Positions 25,944-34,634 of a DNA stretch of 64,000 bases are shown one piece after another. This DNA comes from Desulfatitalea sp. BRH_c12 (GTDB lineage: Bacteria; Desulfobacterota; Desulfobacteria; Desulfobacterales; Desulfosarcinaceae). Location: NCBI GenBank assembly GCA_000961655.1, contig LADR01000047.1, positions 186,001-250,000 on the forward strand, written 5' to 3'. The position numbers were made by a program, and so were the translations under genes. The stretch's first letter is position 1, and each line of letters opens with the position of its first letter. A model generated the notes under the pieces. The model searched no databases. It had not been told where the DNA came from and saw only the letters and a list, made by a program, of their open reading frames with translations.

Positions 25944-26834
25944 ATGACACGCAATGACGCTTCGACGAAAATCATACGTTTGGATGAACGCAAAGCCGTT
26001 TCTTCCGAACCGGTCGCCAGGGGACGAAGGATGGGGAAAACACCCAAGATCATCGCAATCACCAGCGGCAAGGGCGGGGTCGGCAAAACCAACATCGTCG
26101 CTAATCTTGGCTTCACCCTGCGGCGTTTCGGCAAAAAAGTACTGATCTTCGATGCCGATTTAGGGCTCGGTAATTTGGACGTGCTGCTCGGCCTGACCCC
26201 TCAGTACAATCTGTCGCATGTCATCCGAGGTGAAAAGCATTTGTCCGAAGTCATCGTAACCGGACCGGGTGGGTTGAAAATTTTACCGGCGGCATCCGGA
26301 ATTCAGGATCTGACTTCCCTGACGAAGCAGGAGCGCTACCTGGTATTCAGTCAGTTGGATGAATTTTTGCATGAATTTGATATCATGCTCATCGATACGG
26401 CTGCCGGCATCTCTTCGAATGTGCTCTATTTCAATATCAACTCCGACGAAATTCTCATCGTGGCCACGCCTGAACCCACGTCGATCACCGACGCCTATGC
26501 CATGATGAAAGTATTATCGGTCAAATACAGCACCGATCACTTCAAGCTGGTGGTCAATGCAGCCGCCAGCGTCCAGGAAGCCGATGATGTGTTTCGGCAG
26601 TTGAATCTCGTGGCCGACCGCTTCCTCAATATTTCCATGGAATATTACGGTTGTATTCTGCTGGATGAAAACATCAGAAAAGGCGTTCGTCAGCAACGGG
26701 CCGTGACCGAAATGGCACCCCTGGCTGTCGCCAGCCGCAATTTTGTTGCCTTGGCGCGCAAGATCGCCAGCACGCCGGCCCCTGAAAGACGCAGTGGCAC
26801 CACGCATTGGAGCATGACCGAAATGCCGAGATAG
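25944..26834 (+). CDS. flhG: Flagellum number/site ATPase FlhG (FleN, MinD family)
   Basis: The 296-residue ParA/MinD-type ATPase has the deviant Walker A SGKGGVGKTN (about 42-51), DADLGLGNLDVLLG and VIRGEKHLSEVIV-type FlhG signatures. It limits flagellar number by antagonising the FleQ/FlhF pathway. The N-terminal tail (about 30 residues) should hold the DQAxxLR motif that activates FlhF; only a weak NDASTKIIRL is seen. It lies between flhF and fliA in the conserved order. Confidence 0.95.
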   Translation: MTRNDASTKIIRLDERKAVSSEPVARGRRMGKTPKIIAITSGKGGVGKTNIVANLGFTLRRFGKKVLIFDADLGLGNLDVLLGLTPQYNLSHVIRGEKHLSEVIVTGPGGLKILPAASGIQDLTSLTKQERYLVFSQLDEFLHEFDIMLIDTAAGISSNVLYFNINSDEILIVATPEPTSITDAYAMMKVLSVKYSTDHFKLVVNAAASVQEADDVFRQLNLVADRFLNISMEYYGCILLDENIRKGVRQQRAVTEMAPLAVASRNFVALARKIASTPAPERRSGTTHWSMTEMPR

Positions 26835-26874
26835 CACGGCCCATCGTTGAACCGATGCCATCGGGGAGAAAAAA

Positions 26875-27633
26875 ATGCCAGTGTCTGAAACCCAAATCAA
26901 AAAACTGAACAAGGATGATTTTAGTTTGCGCAATGAAATTGTTGCCGAATATCTTCCTTACGTTAATCGCATCGTCAACCGGATTGCCACGCATCTGCCC
27001 CCCACGGTGGATGTGGACGATCTGGTCAATGTTGGCATCATCGGCTTGATCCAGGCCATTGAGCGCTACGATCCCACGCGCGACAATAAATTCATGACCT
27101 ATGCGGTTTTCCGGATAAAGGGCGCGGTGCTCAGTGAGTTGCGTTCCCGCGATTTTCTGGGCCGCACGACCCGCAAAAAGATACGGACCCTGGAAAAGGC
27201 CTACTTAAAGTTGGAGCAGCAACTGGGCCGGGAAGTGCATGACGAAGAGGTGGCCGAAGAGATGGAAATGGACCTGGATCAATTCTACCAAGTCAAACGC
27301 ATGTCGAGCATTTCTTTTGTCAGTTTTGAGGAAATGGGATGCACGTCAAGAGAAGAAAAAGAAACGCTGCTCAACTACCTGGCCAACAATGATGGGGAAA
27401 ACGCTTTGGCGTTGACCACCATCAAGGAAGTCAAGGCGACGCTTGCCCGGCATATCGAGTCGCTGCCCGAAAAAGAGCGTCTGGTGGTATCAATGTATTA
27501 CAGTGACGAAATGACCATGAAAGAGATCGGTCTGGCCCTGGAAATCACCGAATCCCGGGTCTCGCAGATTCATTCCCAAGCGGTGCTGCGCCTGCGCAAC
27601 AAACTGCGCAAAGATGGCTTGTTAGAGGAATGA
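26875..27633 (+). CDS. fliA: Flagellar sigma factor FliA (sigma28)
   Basis: The 252-residue sigma70-family protein has region 2 with VDVDDLVNVGIIGLIQAIERYD and FMTYAVFRIKGAVLSELRSRD, region 3 (REVHDEEVAEEMEM) and region 4 with MKEIGLALEITESRVSQIHSQA. It transcribes late genes; sigma28-like sites precede flagellin, flgM and the second motAB. The anti-sigma factor FlgM is encoded at 33629. It is the last gene of the flhA-flhF-flhG-fliA run. Confidence 0.97.
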   Translation: MPVSETQIKKLNKDDFSLRNEIVAEYLPYVNRIVNRIATHLPPTVDVDDLVNVGIIGLIQAIERYDPTRDNKFMTYAVFRIKGAVLSELRSRDFLGRTTRKKIRTLEKAYLKLEQQLGREVHDEEVAEEMEMDLDQFYQVKRMSSISFVSFEEMGCTSREEKETLLNYLANNDGENALALTTIKEVKATLARHIESLPEKERLVVSMYYSDEMTMKEIGLALEITESRVSQIHSQAVLRLRNKLRKDGLLEE

Positions 27634-27646
27634 TAAAACAGTGAAA

Positions 27647-27750
27647 TCTGGTTATGCAGTTCGCTCAAGTGATTATTGGCGAAGGGTTAAGTGTAAAGTT
27701 TAAAGTGTAAAAGGAGGCATTCTTTCGATTTGATATGCTCACCTCAAACC
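27647..27750 (+). repeat. Copy 3 (partial) of the terminal-inverted-repeat element
   Basis: About 100 bases match copy 1 (335-432) and, on the other strand, copy 2. It starts GGTTATGCAGTTCGCTCAAG and ends at the point CTCACCTC, where copy 2 goes on into its other end. The second inverted end is not seen here. It starts 14 bases after the fliA stop. Confidence 0.75.
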
Positions 27751-27831
27751 AAATAATTAAATACATTAAGTATGTGCTTGATGACATACGGTGGAATCCC
27801 ACTGTCAACGCCCATGAAAACCGAATTAGAC

Positions 27832-27859
27832 CCTTTTTTGTAAACAGATCTACAAAAAG
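27832..27859 (+). terminator. A/T-rich hairpin before the small membrane protein gene
   Basis: CTTTTTTGTA pairs with TACAAAAAG around an eight-base loop. It directly precedes the ribosome site (GAGGAG at 27861). It could end read-through from fliA or mask the ribosome site. Confidence 0.35.
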
Positions 27860-27874
27860 TGAGGAGAAAACGCG

Positions 27875-28408
27875 ATGCTGAATCTCACCATCCCCTTGTG
27901 GCTCTTGTTGACGGCGGCAGGACTGCCGTCCGTGTGCCTGGTGATGCTGGTGCTACGTTTGATGCACATCAAAGCAGTCAAAGGCAAACACTTGGCCCAT
28001 CTTGCCGCAACCAAAGAGATATCCCGTCCTGAAGGCTTTTCCGTTCAAATTCATCAACAAATCCTCGAACAGCAAATCGATGCTGTGTTCAATGCCCTGG
28101 GTACAATTATGGAAACCGAACGGGTCAAATTGAAGGTCTTGGTCAAACACTCCTGGCCGGCCTTCGATGTCAACCCGGTTTCAAAAATCTCCCCTGTCGA
28201 GACGGTTGCCCCCTTGTCCGCTGCCGAAGAAGATCCGCCGGAAAGTCTTCCGAGCAGCCCTTCGATCTCAGGCCTCAAAGCAGAGGGTTTGACCTCAGAA
28301 GAAATTGCACGCCATCTGGGTCTGTCGCACTCGGAAGTGGCATTGGCTTTAAAAATGAAAGCCGGCCGCAAAAACATCTCAGGCTGCCAAATGCGAGCGG
28401 TAGCCTAG
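27875..28408 (+). CDS. Small membrane-anchored protein with C-terminal helix-turn-helix-like motif
   Basis: The 177-residue protein has one N-terminal membrane segment (about 6-27), a helical cytoplasmic part, a Pro/Ser-rich linker (about 110-133) and a C-terminal GLTSEEIARHLGLSHSEVALAL, which looks like a short helix-turn-helix. Proteins with this plan (DUF2802/DUF6115-like) are often found near fliA or flhG in flagellar loci. The function is unknown. It lies between fliA and the sigma54-driven flgF operon. Confidence 0.75.
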   Translation: MLNLTIPLWLLLTAAGLPSVCLVMLVLRLMHIKAVKGKHLAHLAATKEISRPEGFSVQIHQQILEQQIDAVFNALGTIMETERVKLKVLVKHSWPAFDVNPVSKISPVETVAPLSAAEEDPPESLPSSPSISGLKAEGLTSEEIARHLGLSHSEVALALKMKAGRKNISGCQMRAVA

Positions 28409-28492
28409 GCAAATGTTGCCGGGTAATTGACGCTCCGGCTGGACCTGCTTTCGAACCGATTGGATTTACATGCTAAATTATACAAAGAAGTA

Positions 28493-28508
28493 TGGCATGG
28501 GGGTTGCA
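28493..28508 (+). promoter_or_regulatory. Sigma54 promoter of the flgF-flgG operon
   Basis: TGGCAT-N5-TTGCAA has exact GG-N10-GC spacing, 39 bases before the flgF start. It is among the best matches in the window. Confidence 0.8.
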
Positions 28509-28546
28509 AATCTCGGTTTAGAAGACGTTAACCTGAAAGGACAGTC

Positions 28547-29302
28547 ATGAGCGGAACCATTTACCAAGCAGCGGCTGGCGCATTGTTGCAGCAAATGCGA
28601 CTCGATATGCTGAGCAACAATCTGGCCAATATCAATACAGCGGGATATAAGGCCGACGCACCGGTTTTTCGACTGCCTCCCAATGATCTTCCAGAAGTAC
28701 AGGCACCTGCCGGCCTTGCCGTCACACCCAGTGGTATCTCCCCGTACGCTCCCCCCCTGGAAGCCCGCACCGATTTTACGTCCGGATCGCTTGAACGGAC
28801 AGGCAATCCTTTGGATGTCGCCATTGTCGGACGCGGCTTTTTCGAGGTTCAGGCTCCCGAAGGGTCCCGTTTCACCCGCAAAGGCAATTTGACCGTCAAC
28901 GACCAAGGGACACTGGCCACAGCCGAAGGATGGCCGCTTATGGGGCAGGGGGGTGAAATCGCCGTGGATGGCAGCCGCGTCGAAATCAATGGCGCGGGCG
29001 ACGTGTTTGTGGACGGTCAGATGGTGGACACGCTGCGCATCGTAGAATTCGAAGCCCCCGATCAACTTCGTAAAACCGGTTATACCTTCTTTGTTCCCCA
29101 AGAGGGCGTCATGCCGCGGACTGTTGAGGAAGGTACGACGCAAATCGCTCAGGGGTATGTGGAATCTTCCAATGTGGATCCCATTCGCACCATGACTGAA
29201 ATGATCGAAACGCTGCGCGTGTTCGAGTCCTACCAGCGTATCATGCGCACCGCCGACGAAGCGACTGCTAAAACCGTGAACGAAGTAGGCGCCCGTGCGT
29301 GA
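28547..29302 (+). CDS. flgF: Flagellar proximal rod protein FlgF
   Basis: The 251-residue protein has LDMLSNNLANINTAGYKADA near its start and ESSNVDPIRTMTEMIETLR with FESYQRIM at its end, the rod family signatures. FlgF is the proximal rod subunit encoded just before flgG. It is the first gene of the distal rod/ring operon. Confidence 0.95.
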   Translation: MSGTIYQAAAGALLQQMRLDMLSNNLANINTAGYKADAPVFRLPPNDLPEVQAPAGLAVTPSGISPYAPPLEARTDFTSGSLERTGNPLDVAIVGRGFFEVQAPEGSRFTRKGNLTVNDQGTLATAEGWPLMGQGGEIAVDGSRVEINGAGDVFVDGQMVDTLRIVEFEAPDQLRKTGYTFFVPQEGVMPRTVEEGTTQIAQGYVESSNVDPIRTMTEMIETLRVFESYQRIMRTADEATAKTVNEVGARA

Positions 29303-29384
29303 GGATAGCTTCAAGAATTGAACGGGCGGCTTTGAAGCCTAAAAGACGTCACTTCATATACATGTGTGAAAAAGGAGTCTTCTA

Positions 29385-30173
29385 ATGATTCGCAGTCTTT
29401 GGACCGCAGCTTCAGGAATGCAAACCCAAACCATCAATATCGATGTCATTGCTAACAATCTATCCAACGTCAATACGGCCGGGTTTAAACGCAGTCGGGC
29501 TGAGTTCCAGGACCTTTTATACGAAACCATGCGACCGCCGGGGGTCACTTCTTCCGACGGCAGCCAGGTGCCCACTGGTATTCAGATTGGTCATGGCTGC
29601 CGAACCGTTGCCACCCATAAATTGTTTATCCAGGGAGATTTTCAACATACCCAGAACGAGCTGGATATGGCTATCGAGGGACAGGGATTTTTTCAAATCA
29701 TTCAACCCAACGGTGAAATTGCTTACAGTCGCGCAGGCAATTTCAAAATCGACAGCGAGGGGCGCATCGTCACGGCAGATGGCTACCTGATGGAACCTGA
29801 AATTACGGTGCCGAACGACACCATCGCCTTGTCGATCAGTACGGATGGCACGGTTTCCGTTTTGCAGGCAGGACAGGCCGAACCGACCGACGTGGGTGCT
29901 ATTCAATTGGCTCATTTCGTCAATCCGGCCGGCTTGAACAGCATTGGGCGCAGCTTGTATATGCGCACCGAAGCCTCGGGAGACGCGATTACCGGCACCC
30001 CTGGCGAAGAGGGCTACGGCACGATCGCGCAAGGATATCTCGAGATGTCCAACGTGAGCGTCGTCGATGAAATGGTGAATATGATCACTGCCCAGCGCGC
30101 TTATGAAATCAACAGCAAGGCCATTCAGGCTGCGGATGATATGCTGCAGACAGCCAATAATATCAAGCGGTAA
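29385..30173 (+). CDS. flgG: Flagellar distal rod protein FlgG
   Basis: The 262-residue protein starts [20 protein letters not shown], the canonical FlgG opening, and ends [20 protein letters not shown]. It forms the distal rod that passes the P and L rings. It lies 82 bases after flgF with AAAGGAG as ribosome site. Confidence 0.97.
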   Translation: MIRSLWTAASGMQTQTINIDVIANNLSNVNTAGFKRSRAEFQDLLYETMRPPGVTSSDGSQVPTGIQIGHGCRTVATHKLFIQGDFQHTQNELDMAIEGQGFFQIIQPNGEIAYSRAGNFKIDSEGRIVTADGYLMEPEITVPNDTIALSISTDGTVSVLQAGQAEPTDVGAIQLAHFVNPAGLNSIGRSLYMRTEASGDAITGTPGEEGYGTIAQGYLEMSNVSVVDEMVNMITAQRAYEINSKAIQAADDMLQTANNIKR

Positions 30174-30232
30174 AGCGAAGATAGAATTTGTTGTGGCAGT
30201 TCAGGAACGTTTTAAGTGAAGGTATTGTGTCT

Positions 30233-31234
30233 ATGATTTTTCGATCCTCATACGTGCATTTTCTCTGGCCCGGTCTTCTGGCGGGTATGTTTTGCTGGAC
30301 GCTCCTATTGGGTGGCGCCGCGGCATCCGGAGATAAGCCTGTGCGGATTGTTCTGCATGCTGAGGCGGCCGTTGATGGGGAGATGATTTTGCTGGGGCGG
30401 ATTGCCGAATTGAATGGCTTTGACAGTAGTCGTCTTGAACAGCTTAAAGGCATGGAAATCGGCCGCGCGCCCCTGCCGGGGCAATCGTTTACGATCCACC
30501 CCAGTCAGATCGAACGACGTTTGAAGCAAAGCAGCATCGCTGCCGATGCCTACAGCATTTCCGATCAGGGTCCCATACGGGTGGTGCGCAACGCTACAGC
30601 CGTTACGGCCGAGCAAATCCAAGAAACCGTAAAAATTTTCATTGAGACGCACGCACCCTGGTCGAAGGCGCAGATGAAAATTCGTCCGATACAGTACAGC
30701 CAGGAGCATGCCCTTCCGGTCGGCCACTTGACCCTTCAGGCGACGGCGCCGAAACACACGGACTGGCTGGGGGGCATTGTCTTCAGCGTGCAGATGCAGA
30801 TAGACCATCAAACCATCAAACGGGTTTTCGTACCGGCATACGTCGAAGTTTGGCAAGATGTCGTTCTGGCCGCCAAGCCACTGGGTCGCAATCAACCTGT
30901 CTTAGCCAGTGACCTCAAAATAACGCGGATGAACATGGCGCGTGTGCCTGCCAATGCCGTTCTGCGAACGGATCAAGCGATAGGCCGCAGCGCCAACCGT
31001 TCGATCGCCATCAACAGTATCCTGCGGTTCGATCAGATCGATACGCCACCGGTTGTGCGCAGGGGCGACAGAGTGCAGGTCCTGGCCCAGAGCGCGCTGT
31101 TGACCGCAACCACCCAGGGGGTGGCCCAGGAAAACGGTGTCGCGGGCGATTCGATCCGGGTGATGAATTTAGGGTCCAAAAAGAGTCTGCAAGCCCGGGT
31201 CGTTGACGCCCAGACCGTCAGAGTCGATTTTTGA
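30233..31234 (+). CDS. flgA: P-ring assembly chaperone FlgA
   Basis: The 333-residue protein has an N-terminal signal segment (about 8-32, LLAGMFCWTLLLGGAAA) and a C-terminal SAF/FlgA domain with RNQPVLASDLKITRM, VVRRGDRVQVLAQS and DSIRVMNLGSKKSLQARVVD. It helps FlgI polymerise in the periplasm. ATG 30233 is taken; GTG 30227 is nearly as likely by ribosome-site distance. It lies between flgG and flgH, the common order. Confidence 0.93.
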   Translation: MIFRSSYVHFLWPGLLAGMFCWTLLLGGAAASGDKPVRIVLHAEAAVDGEMILLGRIAELNGFDSSRLEQLKGMEIGRAPLPGQSFTIHPSQIERRLKQSSIAADAYSISDQGPIRVVRNATAVTAEQIQETVKIFIETHAPWSKAQMKIRPIQYSQEHALPVGHLTLQATAPKHTDWLGGIVFSVQMQIDHQTIKRVFVPAYVEVWQDVVLAAKPLGRNQPVLASDLKITRMNMARVPANAVLRTDQAIGRSANRSIAINSILRFDQIDTPPVVRRGDRVQVLAQSALLTATTQGVAQENGVAGDSIRVMNLGSKKSLQARVVDAQTVRVDF

Positions 31235-31253
31235 ACGTTGGAAGGACGTAAAC

Positions 31254-31997
31254 ATGGGCAACACACCGATTTTGGTCAAAGCATGCATGTGGATAAAAAG
31301 GGGAGCGATCGCATTGCCCCTGTGCATGGTGATTAGCGGATGCGCGAGCGCGCCGGGGCCATCGTCGCCCCCCATGGCCGAGGTGACCGCGGCAATGCAA
31401 TACGATCCTGTCAGACCCGAAAGATCCACCCCCACCGATGGATCGCTGTTCGATGAACGGGCGGCATTGAGTGAAATGTTTATCAATCCCAAGGCGCGCA
31501 GAATCGGTGACATTGTGACCATCAAAATCGAGGAAAGCGCCAGCGCCAGCAACAAGGCCGCCACGACCACCGATCGCAGTTCGTCCATGTCGGCCGGCGT
31601 TGATGCGCTGTTCGGTACGGAAAAACATTTTGCCAAGCACAACCCCTTTTTCAATCCGTTTGGAAGTGTCAAGGGCGGCATTGACAGTGAATTCGAAGGT
31701 ACCGGCACAACGCAACGCAGCGGGGATCTAAATGCCTATATGACCGCTCGTGTGGCCGATGTGCTCCCCAACGGCAACCTGGTCATCGAAGGCAACCGCG
31801 AGGTGCGGGTCAATGCGGAGAATCAACTGATTACCTTGACCGGCGTCGTCCGGCCGCGCGACATTTCTGCGCAAAACATTATCCGGTCAACCTATATCGC
31901 CGATGCGCGTATCGCATACAGCGGCACGGGCGTCATCAACGACCGGCAGCGTCCGGGATGGCTTACGCGCGTTTTCGACACCGTGTGGCCGTTTTGA
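31254..31997 (+). CDS. flgH: Flagellar L-ring lipoprotein FlgH
   Basis: The 247-residue protein has a lipoprotein signal ending VISGC (Cys about 27) and the FlgH core: GSLFDERAALSEMFINPKARRIGDIVTIKIEES is split by typical spacing, then VLPNGNLVIEGNREVRVN and GVVRPRDISAQN. It forms the outer-membrane ring, so the cell is Gram-negative. ATG 31254 follows GGAAGGA. Confidence 0.96.
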   Translation: MGNTPILVKACMWIKRGAIALPLCMVISGCASAPGPSSPPMAEVTAAMQYDPVRPERSTPTDGSLFDERAALSEMFINPKARRIGDIVTIKIEESASASNKAATTTDRSSSMSAGVDALFGTEKHFAKHNPFFNPFGSVKGGIDSEFEGTGTTQRSGDLNAYMTARVADVLPNGNLVIEGNREVRVNAENQLITLTGVVRPRDISAQNIIRSTYIADARIAYSGTGVINDRQRPGWLTRVFDTVWPF

Positions 31998-32052
31998 ACA
32001 AGTGCAAAGATGGTGGAACCGTGTCGATGATGAATGCTAGGATGGGTGCACT

Positions 32053-33177
32053 GTGAAGATGAAGACAATCCGAAAATTTATAGGCTTTCAGGGTGCAGTA
32101 TCGGTGTGCATGGCCCTGGTACTGTGGGCGGCGCCCTCGGAGGCTGTGCGTATTAAGGATATTGCATCGTTCAAAGGGGTGCGCAGCAATCAGTTGGTCG
32201 GCTACGGATTGGTGGTCGGTTTGAACGGCACCGGCGATGGCAATAAGTCCAGCTTTACGATTCAGTCGATGGTCAGCATGATGGAAAAAATGGGCGTGAC
32301 CGTGAATGCCAATGAGATCAAGGTCAAAAACGTCGCCGCAGTGATGGTGACGGCCGATCTGCCGCCGTTTGCCACGACCGGCAGCCAGATCGATGCCTTG
32401 GTCAGTTCCATTGGCGATGCTCAGAATCTTCAGGGTGGCACATTGTTGTTGACCCCGCTTAAGGCGATCAACGGGGACGTTTACGCGATGGCACAAGGGC
32501 CGGTCAATACAGGCGGTTTCTCAGCTGAAGGGGCGGGCGCCAGCGTAAGCAAGAATTTTCCGACGGTCGGGCGGCTCATAGGTGGGGCAACCGTTGAAAA
32601 AGAAATCAATGTCGATTTCAATGGCCGCACATCGTTGACCTTGAGCTTGCAAAGCCCCGACTTTACGACTGCGGCGCGGGTCACCGATGCGATCAACGCA
32701 TCCTTCGATGAAAGCATCGCCTCGGCCAACGATGCAGGCACCGTGCAACTGATAGTGCCACCCGCCTACAGCGGCAACATCGTCAAGATGGTGGCCATGA
32801 TCGAAAAAATCGAAGTCACTCCTGATCAAACGGCCCGTGTCATCATCAATGAACGCACCGGAACGGTCGTGATGGGCGAAAATGTACGCATCTCTACCAT
32901 TGCTATTGCCCATGGCAATTTGAGTGTGGTGATCAAAGAAAACCCGGTGGTTTTCCAACCCGAACCTTTTTCAAAGGGTGAAACGGTCGTCGCACTGGAT
33001 ACCCATCTGGATGTCGACGAAGGGCAGGCGCAGCTGGTCACATTGCAGACAGGTGCCAGCATTGGGGATGTGGTCAAGGCGCTCAATGCTTTGGGCGTAT
33101 CGCCCCGCGACCTGATCGCCATTTTTCAGGCGATCAAATCCGCCGGTGCCCTGCAAGCTGATTTGGAGGTGATCTGA
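32053..33177 (+). CDS. flgI: Flagellar P-ring protein FlgI
   Basis: The 374-residue protein has a signal sequence (about 1-30, ending PSEA) and the strongly conserved core VRIKDIASFKGVRSNQL, GYGLVVGLNGTGD and VAAVMVTADLPPFA. It forms the periplasmic P ring around the rod. GTG 32053 is taken; ATG 32059 is two codons later. The stop overlaps the next start by one base. Confidence 0.97.
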   Translation: MKMKTIRKFIGFQGAVSVCMALVLWAAPSEAVRIKDIASFKGVRSNQLVGYGLVVGLNGTGDGNKSSFTIQSMVSMMEKMGVTVNANEIKVKNVAAVMVTADLPPFATTGSQIDALVSSIGDAQNLQGGTLLLTPLKAINGDVYAMAQGPVNTGGFSAEGAGASVSKNFPTVGRLIGGATVEKEINVDFNGRTSLTLSLQSPDFTTAARVTDAINASFDESIASANDAGTVQLIVPPAYSGNIVKMVAMIEKIEVTPDQTARVIINERTGTVVMGENVRISTIAIAHGNLSVVIKENPVVFQPEPFSKGETVVALDTHLDVDEGQAQLVTLQTGASIGDVVKALNALGVSPRDLIAIFQAIKSAGALQADLEVI

Positions 33178-33506
33178 TGCCCATTGACTTTAATCCCAAT
33201 GCCACATGGATTCGGGCGGGTTCGAAAACGGACGCCGGCCCGCAGGGCATGGGCCGACCCGCCAATTTGGAGAAAACCTGCCAGGAATTCGAATCGCTCT
33301 TTGTGAACTACATGCTGCAGCAGATGCGGCGGACCGTACCTGAGGACAGTCTGTTCGGCGGGGGCCGGGCCGAGGAGATGTATACCTCTATGATGGATGG
33401 CGAGCTGGCCAGATCCATCGCTCATCAGGGTGGGTTGGGATTGGCCGCGGTGCTTTTTCAACAATTGAAACGGCAGGCGGAGGACGGCAACAGCGAGGAT
33501 CGATAA
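33177..33506 (+). CDS. flgJ: Rod-binding protein FlgJ, short form without muramidase
   Basis: The 109-residue protein corresponds only to the N-terminal rod-binding domain of FlgJ: CQEFESLFVNYMLQQMR, DSLFGGGRAEEMYTSMMD and IAHQGGLGLAAVLFQQL. The C-terminal peptidoglycan hydrolase found in enteric FlgJ is missing, as in many Desulfobacterota, so a separate enzyme must open the wall. It is translationally coupled to flgI. Confidence 0.93.
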   Translation: MPIDFNPNATWIRAGSKTDAGPQGMGRPANLEKTCQEFESLFVNYMLQQMRRTVPEDSLFGGGRAEEMYTSMMDGELARSIAHQGGLGLAAVLFQQLKRQAEDGNSEDR

Positions 33507-33509
33507 AAC

Positions 33510-33537
33510 TAAAGTTTAGGAGGATTGGGGTCGATAA
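33510..33537 (+). promoter_or_regulatory. Sigma28 promoter of the flgM-flgN-flgK-flgL group
   Basis: TAAAGTTT-N12-GTCGATAA, 91 bases before flgM. The -35 box is perfect, and the -10 differs from GCCGATAA at one base. The spacer is one base longer than in enteric bacteria, as in the flagellin promoter. Confidence 0.7.
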
Positions 33538-33628
33538 CTCCAACAGGCAGTCTCTATTGCTATGTGCGATGCGACAAATCGGCACAGTCGGATAGCAACT
33601 TAAAGAGGGTGCAAGAAGGAGATTCTCA

Positions 33629-33958
33629 ATGAATATTCATTCCAATGGCCCGGCCATCCACCTGAACGCTTATGTCAATCAGGTTCGCCAGCAACAACAA
33701 ACGGCCGAGTCCGCCGCTGCTCAACCAACCGCGGGACAGGCGGACACAGTGAATTTTTCGGCTCAGGCCCGTGAAGCCCAAAAGGCCGTTCAATCTTTGC
33801 AAATCACCTCGGATGTGCGCACGGACAAGGTCGAAAAGGTAAAGATGGAAGTGGACAAAGGCACGTACAAAGTGGTGGGCGCCCAGGTGGCGACCGATAT
33901 GCTGCGCGAAACGCTTGAAAATAACCTGGTATTGCAAAAAGTAAATTCACGCGTCTGA
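33629..33958 (+). CDS. flgM: Anti-sigma28 factor FlgM
   Basis: The 109-residue protein has a polar Gln/Ala-rich N-terminal half and a C-terminal sigma-binding part with VRTDKVEKVKMEVDKGTYKV and TDMLRETLENN, typical of FlgM. It holds FliA until it is exported through the completed hook. Its own sigma28-type promoter makes a feedback loop. flgN, flgK and flgL follow. Confidence 0.93.
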   Translation: MNIHSNGPAIHLNAYVNQVRQQQQTAESAAAQPTAGQADTVNFSAQAREAQKAVQSLQITSDVRTDKVEKVKMEVDKGTYKVVGAQVATDMLRETLENNLVLQKVNSRV

Positions 33959-34074
33959 CACGCGTCATCCCGGAGAATATTTCGGATTTATCGACGGTGA
34001 CACCATGGCGTCAGGCGCTCCAAAGTAGCTGTAATGGATGTTGCGACTGCTCAGCGATGAAAGGCTGAAACGCT

Positions 34075-34578
34075 ATGGATCGAATGATCGAAAAATTGAT
34101 CGAGGTGCTGCGGAAAACCGAATCCTGTTACGATGGCATGATGGCGATCATCGCGCAGGAAAAAGCGGCTGCATTGCGTTCAAATCTTACCCTGCTCACG
34201 TCGGCTCACGACGAAAAACAGCGAATGCTGTCACAACTGGATTCACTGGAGCAACAGCGAGCCCAACTGATGCGGGATATTGCCGCATCGTTGCAGTTGC
34301 CCGTTGAAATCCTGACGCTTTCCTCTCTTGCCGCCCAAGTGACCGCTCCCTATGATCGGAAGCTTGCACTGCGTAAAGATGCCTTAAACAGCGTCCTGCG
34401 CAAAGTGCAGCATGCCAATGAAGAGTGCTGCCGGATAGTTGAACACTGCCTTAAACTGGTTCAAAATACGCTCGGGTTTTTCAGCCATTGGACCCAACGG
34501 TCGCAAGTATACTGCCCCTCAGGTGACATTTATGCGGGCGCTGACACCGGGGGGCGTTTGTTGTCCGGGAATATTTAA
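34075..34578 (+). CDS. flgN: Flagellar export chaperone FlgN
   Basis: The 167-residue helical protein starts MDRMIEKLIEVLRKTESCYDG and has EKQRMLSQLDSLEQQR and LRKVQHANEECCRIVEHCLKL, in line with FlgN, the chaperone of the hook-filament junction proteins FlgK and FlgL that are encoded right after it. Family conservation is low; size and place (flgM-flgN-flgK) support it. Confidence 0.88.
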   Translation: MDRMIEKLIEVLRKTESCYDGMMAIIAQEKAAALRSNLTLLTSAHDEKQRMLSQLDSLEQQRAQLMRDIAASLQLPVEILTLSSLAAQVTAPYDRKLALRKDALNSVLRKVQHANEECCRIVEHCLKLVQNTLGFFSHWTQRSQVYCPSGDIYAGADTGGRLLSGNI

Positions 34579-34634
34579 GGTCTATCTTGTAACTTTTCAT
34601 TTTCAACGCCGGCCAAGCCGGCATAGGTGAGAAC

